DNA of 6,980 bases from Chloroflexota bacterium (GTDB lineage: Bacteria > Chloroflexota > Dormibacteria > Dormibacterales > Dormibacteraceae). Below, piece after piece: positions 5,458 to 6,980 of the stretch. The notes under the pieces were generated by a model. It saw nothing but the letters and a program-made list of their open reading frames with translations. It had not been told where the DNA came from and searched no databases. The stretch is taken from assembly GCA_005880345.1 (NCBI GenBank), contig VBGE01000139.1, positions 1 through 6,980 of the forward strand. Direction: 5' to 3'. Made by a program: the position numbers and the translations under genes. The first letter of the stretch is position 1; every line of letters begins with the position of its first letter.

Positions 5458-6815
5458 CGATCAACACCACGACCCTGACCCAGGCGACCGCACCCATGCG
5501 GCGCCCGCGCGTCCTTCGCCTCCCGCGCTCGCCGAAGGTCATCGTCGGTCTGGTCATCATGGGCATCTTCGCGGTCATCGCGGTCATCGGCCGCTGGATC
5601 ACGCCGTACTCGCCCAATGCGACCGATACGCAGAACTGGGTCCAGCACGTGATCGTCCCCGGGACGGGTCCCGGCACCGATTTCCCCGCGACCTATTACC
5701 CGCTGCCCTATCCGCCGTCGGCCGAGCACTGGCTCGGCACGACCGTTTTCGCGCAGGACGTGTTCTCGCAATTGCTCGCCTCGACCCAGGCCACGCTGGT
5801 TGTCGGCATCCTGTCGGCGGCGATCGCGACGATCCTTTCGATCCTTTTCGGAGTCACCGCGGGCTACATCGGCCGCGGCACGGACGAGGGCCTCTCTCTC
5901 GTGGCCAACGTATTTCTCGCGATACCCGGGCTGCCGCTGCTGATCGTGCTTGCCGACTATGTCCCGTCGGCCGGGTCCAGCATCGTCCTGGTGGCCGCGA
6001 TCATCGCGGTGACGACCTGGGCGTACAGCGCGCGAACACTGCGCGCCCAGACGCTGTCTCTGCGCAACCGCGATTTCGTCGAGGCCGCCAGAGTCTCGGG
6101 CGAAGGGCGCTTTCGCATCATCCTGGCCGAGGTCCTGCCGAACCTCATCCCGATCGTCGCCGCATCGTTTCTCTTCACGACGCTCTCTGCGACCTACGCC
6201 TATATCGCGATCTCCTTCCTTGGGCTGGCGGGCTCTCCCACCGGGTCACCGCCGGGCCTGTGGAACTGGGGCGAGATGTTGCGCGAGGGCTTCGCCAACA
6301 ACGCGGTGCGCGGCGGCTGGTGGTGGTGGTGGGCGCCGCCCGGCGTCTGCGTCGCGCTGCTGGGCACAGGGCTTGCCCTGGTGAACTTCGGCATCGACGA
6401 GTTCATCAACCCGCGCCTGCGCACGGCGGGCCTCTCCCGCCGCGCGGCCAGGAAGGCCGGCATCGTGGTGCGCGCACCTCTGGGGCTAACACCTGTGGCG
6501 AGAGTGACCACGCCCACTTCCCCTCCCCGCTCGCCGGGGAGGGTGGCCCCGGGCGCGCAGCACCCCGGGCCTGGTGGGGCCGAACCCCAAGCCAATAGCG
6601 ATGCCGTTCTCGAGATCAGCCACCTCTCCGTCGAATACGGCTATGGCGAGCAGGCGGCGCCCCGGCCGTCATCACCGGCGGCAGCGTGCTGTTCCACTCG
6701 AAACCATTCACGGGCGACGGCCCCCAGGGCACCATCGACATACTCAACGCGAACCTGCACCAGCTCCGCGCCCTGCGCTGGTCCGAGATCGCGGTCGTGC
6801 TGCAGAGCTCGCTGA
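5454..6815 (+). CDS. ABC transporter permease, DppC/OppC type, running on into a broken ATPase domain
   Basis: The frame has 453 residues and overlaps the previous gene by ATGA, with GAGG 8 bases upstream. The DppC-type permease occupies about 1-340: a cytoplasmic N-terminus, first helix 28-49, an external loop ending in the typical HWLGTTVFAQDVFSQLL (92-108), helices at about 112-138, 144-166, 175-192, 230-257 and 296-318, an EAA loop at 208-233 (E210 A211 A212 ... G216 ... P229), and the ending NFGIDEFINPRLR (311-323). Five consecutive Trp lie at 289-293. No stop follows. A Pro/Gly-rich linker (about 341-383) is encoded partly by GC-rich hairpins, then 384-401 read like the start of an OppD-type ATPase (AVLEISHLSVEYGYGEQA). 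From residue 402 the frame is unrelated to any protein: the ATPase resumes in another frame. Permease/ATPase fusions of this type exist, so the ancestral gene may have been one. The permease half looks intact; the tail is a frameshift product or assembly fault. Confidence 0.9.
   Translation: MTINTTTLTQATAPMRRPRVLRLPRSPKVIVGLVIMGIFAVIAVIGRWITPYSPNATDTQNWVQHVIVPGTGPGTDFPATYYPLPYPPSAEHWLGTTVFAQDVFSQLLASTQATLVVGILSAAIATILSILFGVTAGYIGRGTDEGLSLVANVFLAIPGLPLLIVLADYVPSAGSSIVLVAAIIAVTTWAYSARTLRAQTLSLRNRDFVEAARVSGEGRFRIILAEVLPNLIPIVAASFLFTTLSATYAYIAISFLGLAGSPTGSPPGLWNWGEMLREGFANNAVRGGWWWWWAPPGVCVALLGTGLALVNFGIDEFINPRLRTAGLSRRAARKAGIVVRAPLGLTPVARVTTPTSPPRSPGRVAPGAQHPGPGGAEPQANSDAVLEISHLSVEYGYGEQAAPRPSSPAAACCSTRNHSRATAPRAPSTYSTRTCTSSAPCAGPRSRSCCRAR
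6318..6332 (+). repeat. (TGG)5 run encoding five tryptophans
   Basis: Five TGG codons in a row give Trp289-293 of the DppC-type permease, just before the last membrane helix. Relatives usually have a shorter aromatic cluster here, so the run may be a small slippage expansion within a tolerated membrane-interface segment. Confidence 0.5.
6521..6581. repeat. GC-rich double-hairpin element (REP-like) between permease and ATPase segments
   Basis: CCCTCCCCG (6521-6529) pairs perfectly with CGGGGAGGG (6535-6543) around a 5-base loop. Immediately after, GGCCCC (6545-6550) pairs with GGGGCC (6576-6581), and CCCCGGGC is repeated directly at 6547-6554 and 6563-6570. The pattern of a CCCTCCCCG hairpin followed by a second GC hairpin resembles palindromic elements commonly scattered between bacterial genes. 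Here it is read through in frame and encodes part of the Pro/Gly linker. Whether it is multi-copy cannot be seen from one window. Confidence 0.5.
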
Positions 6816-6980
6816 ACTCCCTCAACCCCGTGATCACGGTCGGCGCCCAGTTCGACGACCTCCTGAAAGTGCACCGACCACAACTGACGCGGCAGGCGCG
6901 AAACGACCGGGCGGGCGAGCTCGTCGAGATGGTCGGCATCAACCCCGATCGCCTGCGCAGCTACGCGCACGAGCTGTCGG
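6603..6980 (+). pseudogene. DppD/OppD-type ABC transporter ATPase, Walker A region missing and frameshifted (runs off the right edge)
   Basis: Two pieces of one ATPase lie in different frames. Piece one (6603-6656, in the permease frame) reads AVLEISHLSVEYGYGEQA, the first strand of an oligopeptide/sugar-type ATPase. Piece two (6659-6979, frame shifted by two) is open for 107 residues: APAVITGGSVLF, then ALRWSEIAVVLQSSLNSLNPVITVG with the Q-loop Gln, LLKVHRPQLTRQAR, ELVEMVGINPDRLRSYAHELS, stopping at the window edge inside the LSGG signature. In family members about 40 residues with the Walker A P-loop (GxxGxGKS/T) lie between these blocks. All are absent, and the net missing length must be 1 modulo 3. 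Such a protein could not bind ATP, and ribosomes entering from the permease would end at 6815. Piece two still looks conserved, which suggests a recent deletion or an assembly error. The QSSLNSLNP form of the Q-loop, instead of QDPMTSLNP, resembles what I recall of sugar-type members (tentative). Confidence 0.8.

Noticed and set aside
5402..6598. 398-residue plus-strand frame overlapping the DppC-type permease
   Set aside because: Arg/His/Gly/Pro-rich shadow in another frame of an unmistakable permease; no domain features.

Overview
The window is high-GC bacterial DNA with tight gene packing, several overlapping start/stop pairs and almost no non-coding sequence. The gene set is a UBP-type zinc finger protein, an MBL-fold protein with an N-terminal zinc knuckle, an ECF sigma factor paired with a large membrane-anchored sensor-like protein, and a LacI regulator with an Opp/Dpp-type ABC transporter. 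It suits a soil-type Terrabacteria lineage such as Chloroflexota, Candidatus Dormibacterota or Actinomycetota. This placement rests on style and gene content and is not firm.

Left part (1-3269). The 3' end of a UBP zinc finger gene reads rightward and meets a leftward cluster tail to tail, with an inverted repeat at the junction. The leftward cluster, in transcription order, is ECF sigma factor (3269-2640), a single-pass membrane protein with a large extracytoplasmic part (2647-1070, start overlapping the sigma stop by 8 bases and preceded by a near-perfect Shine-Dalgarno), and an MBL-fold protein (1047-340) 22 bases further on. The first two are very probably a translationally coupled sigma/sensor (candidate anti-sigma) pair. 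The third may be in the same transcript.

Middle (3270-3373). This divergent intergenic region holds a consensus housekeeping promoter reading right (TTGACA, 16 bases, TATAAT). Two copies of the perfect 12-bp palindrome GTAAGCGCTTAC follow directly, and together they form a 26-bp perfect palindrome. These have the form of LacI-family operators placed at the transcription start of the lacI-type gene, so autoregulation of the regulator and the transport operon is the natural reading.

Right part (3374-6980). A LacI-family regulator is followed after 2 bases by a DppB/OppB-type permease and, with an ATGA overlap, by a DppC/OppC-type permease. A LacI gene heading a Dpp-type transporter operon suggests oligosaccharide rather than peptide uptake. 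No substrate-binding protein is in the window. The DppC frame runs without a stop through a GC-rich hairpin-containing linker into the start of a DppD/OppD-type ATPase domain. About 40 codons that should carry the Walker A loop are missing there, and the rest of the ATPase (Q-loop to the start of the LSGG signature) continues in another frame to the window edge. As written the ATPase is broken, either by a real deletion with frameshift or by an assembly error.

The most notable points are the Walker A-deleted, permease-fused ATPase, the doubled operator inside a consensus promoter, and the ECF sigma/membrane sensor pair.
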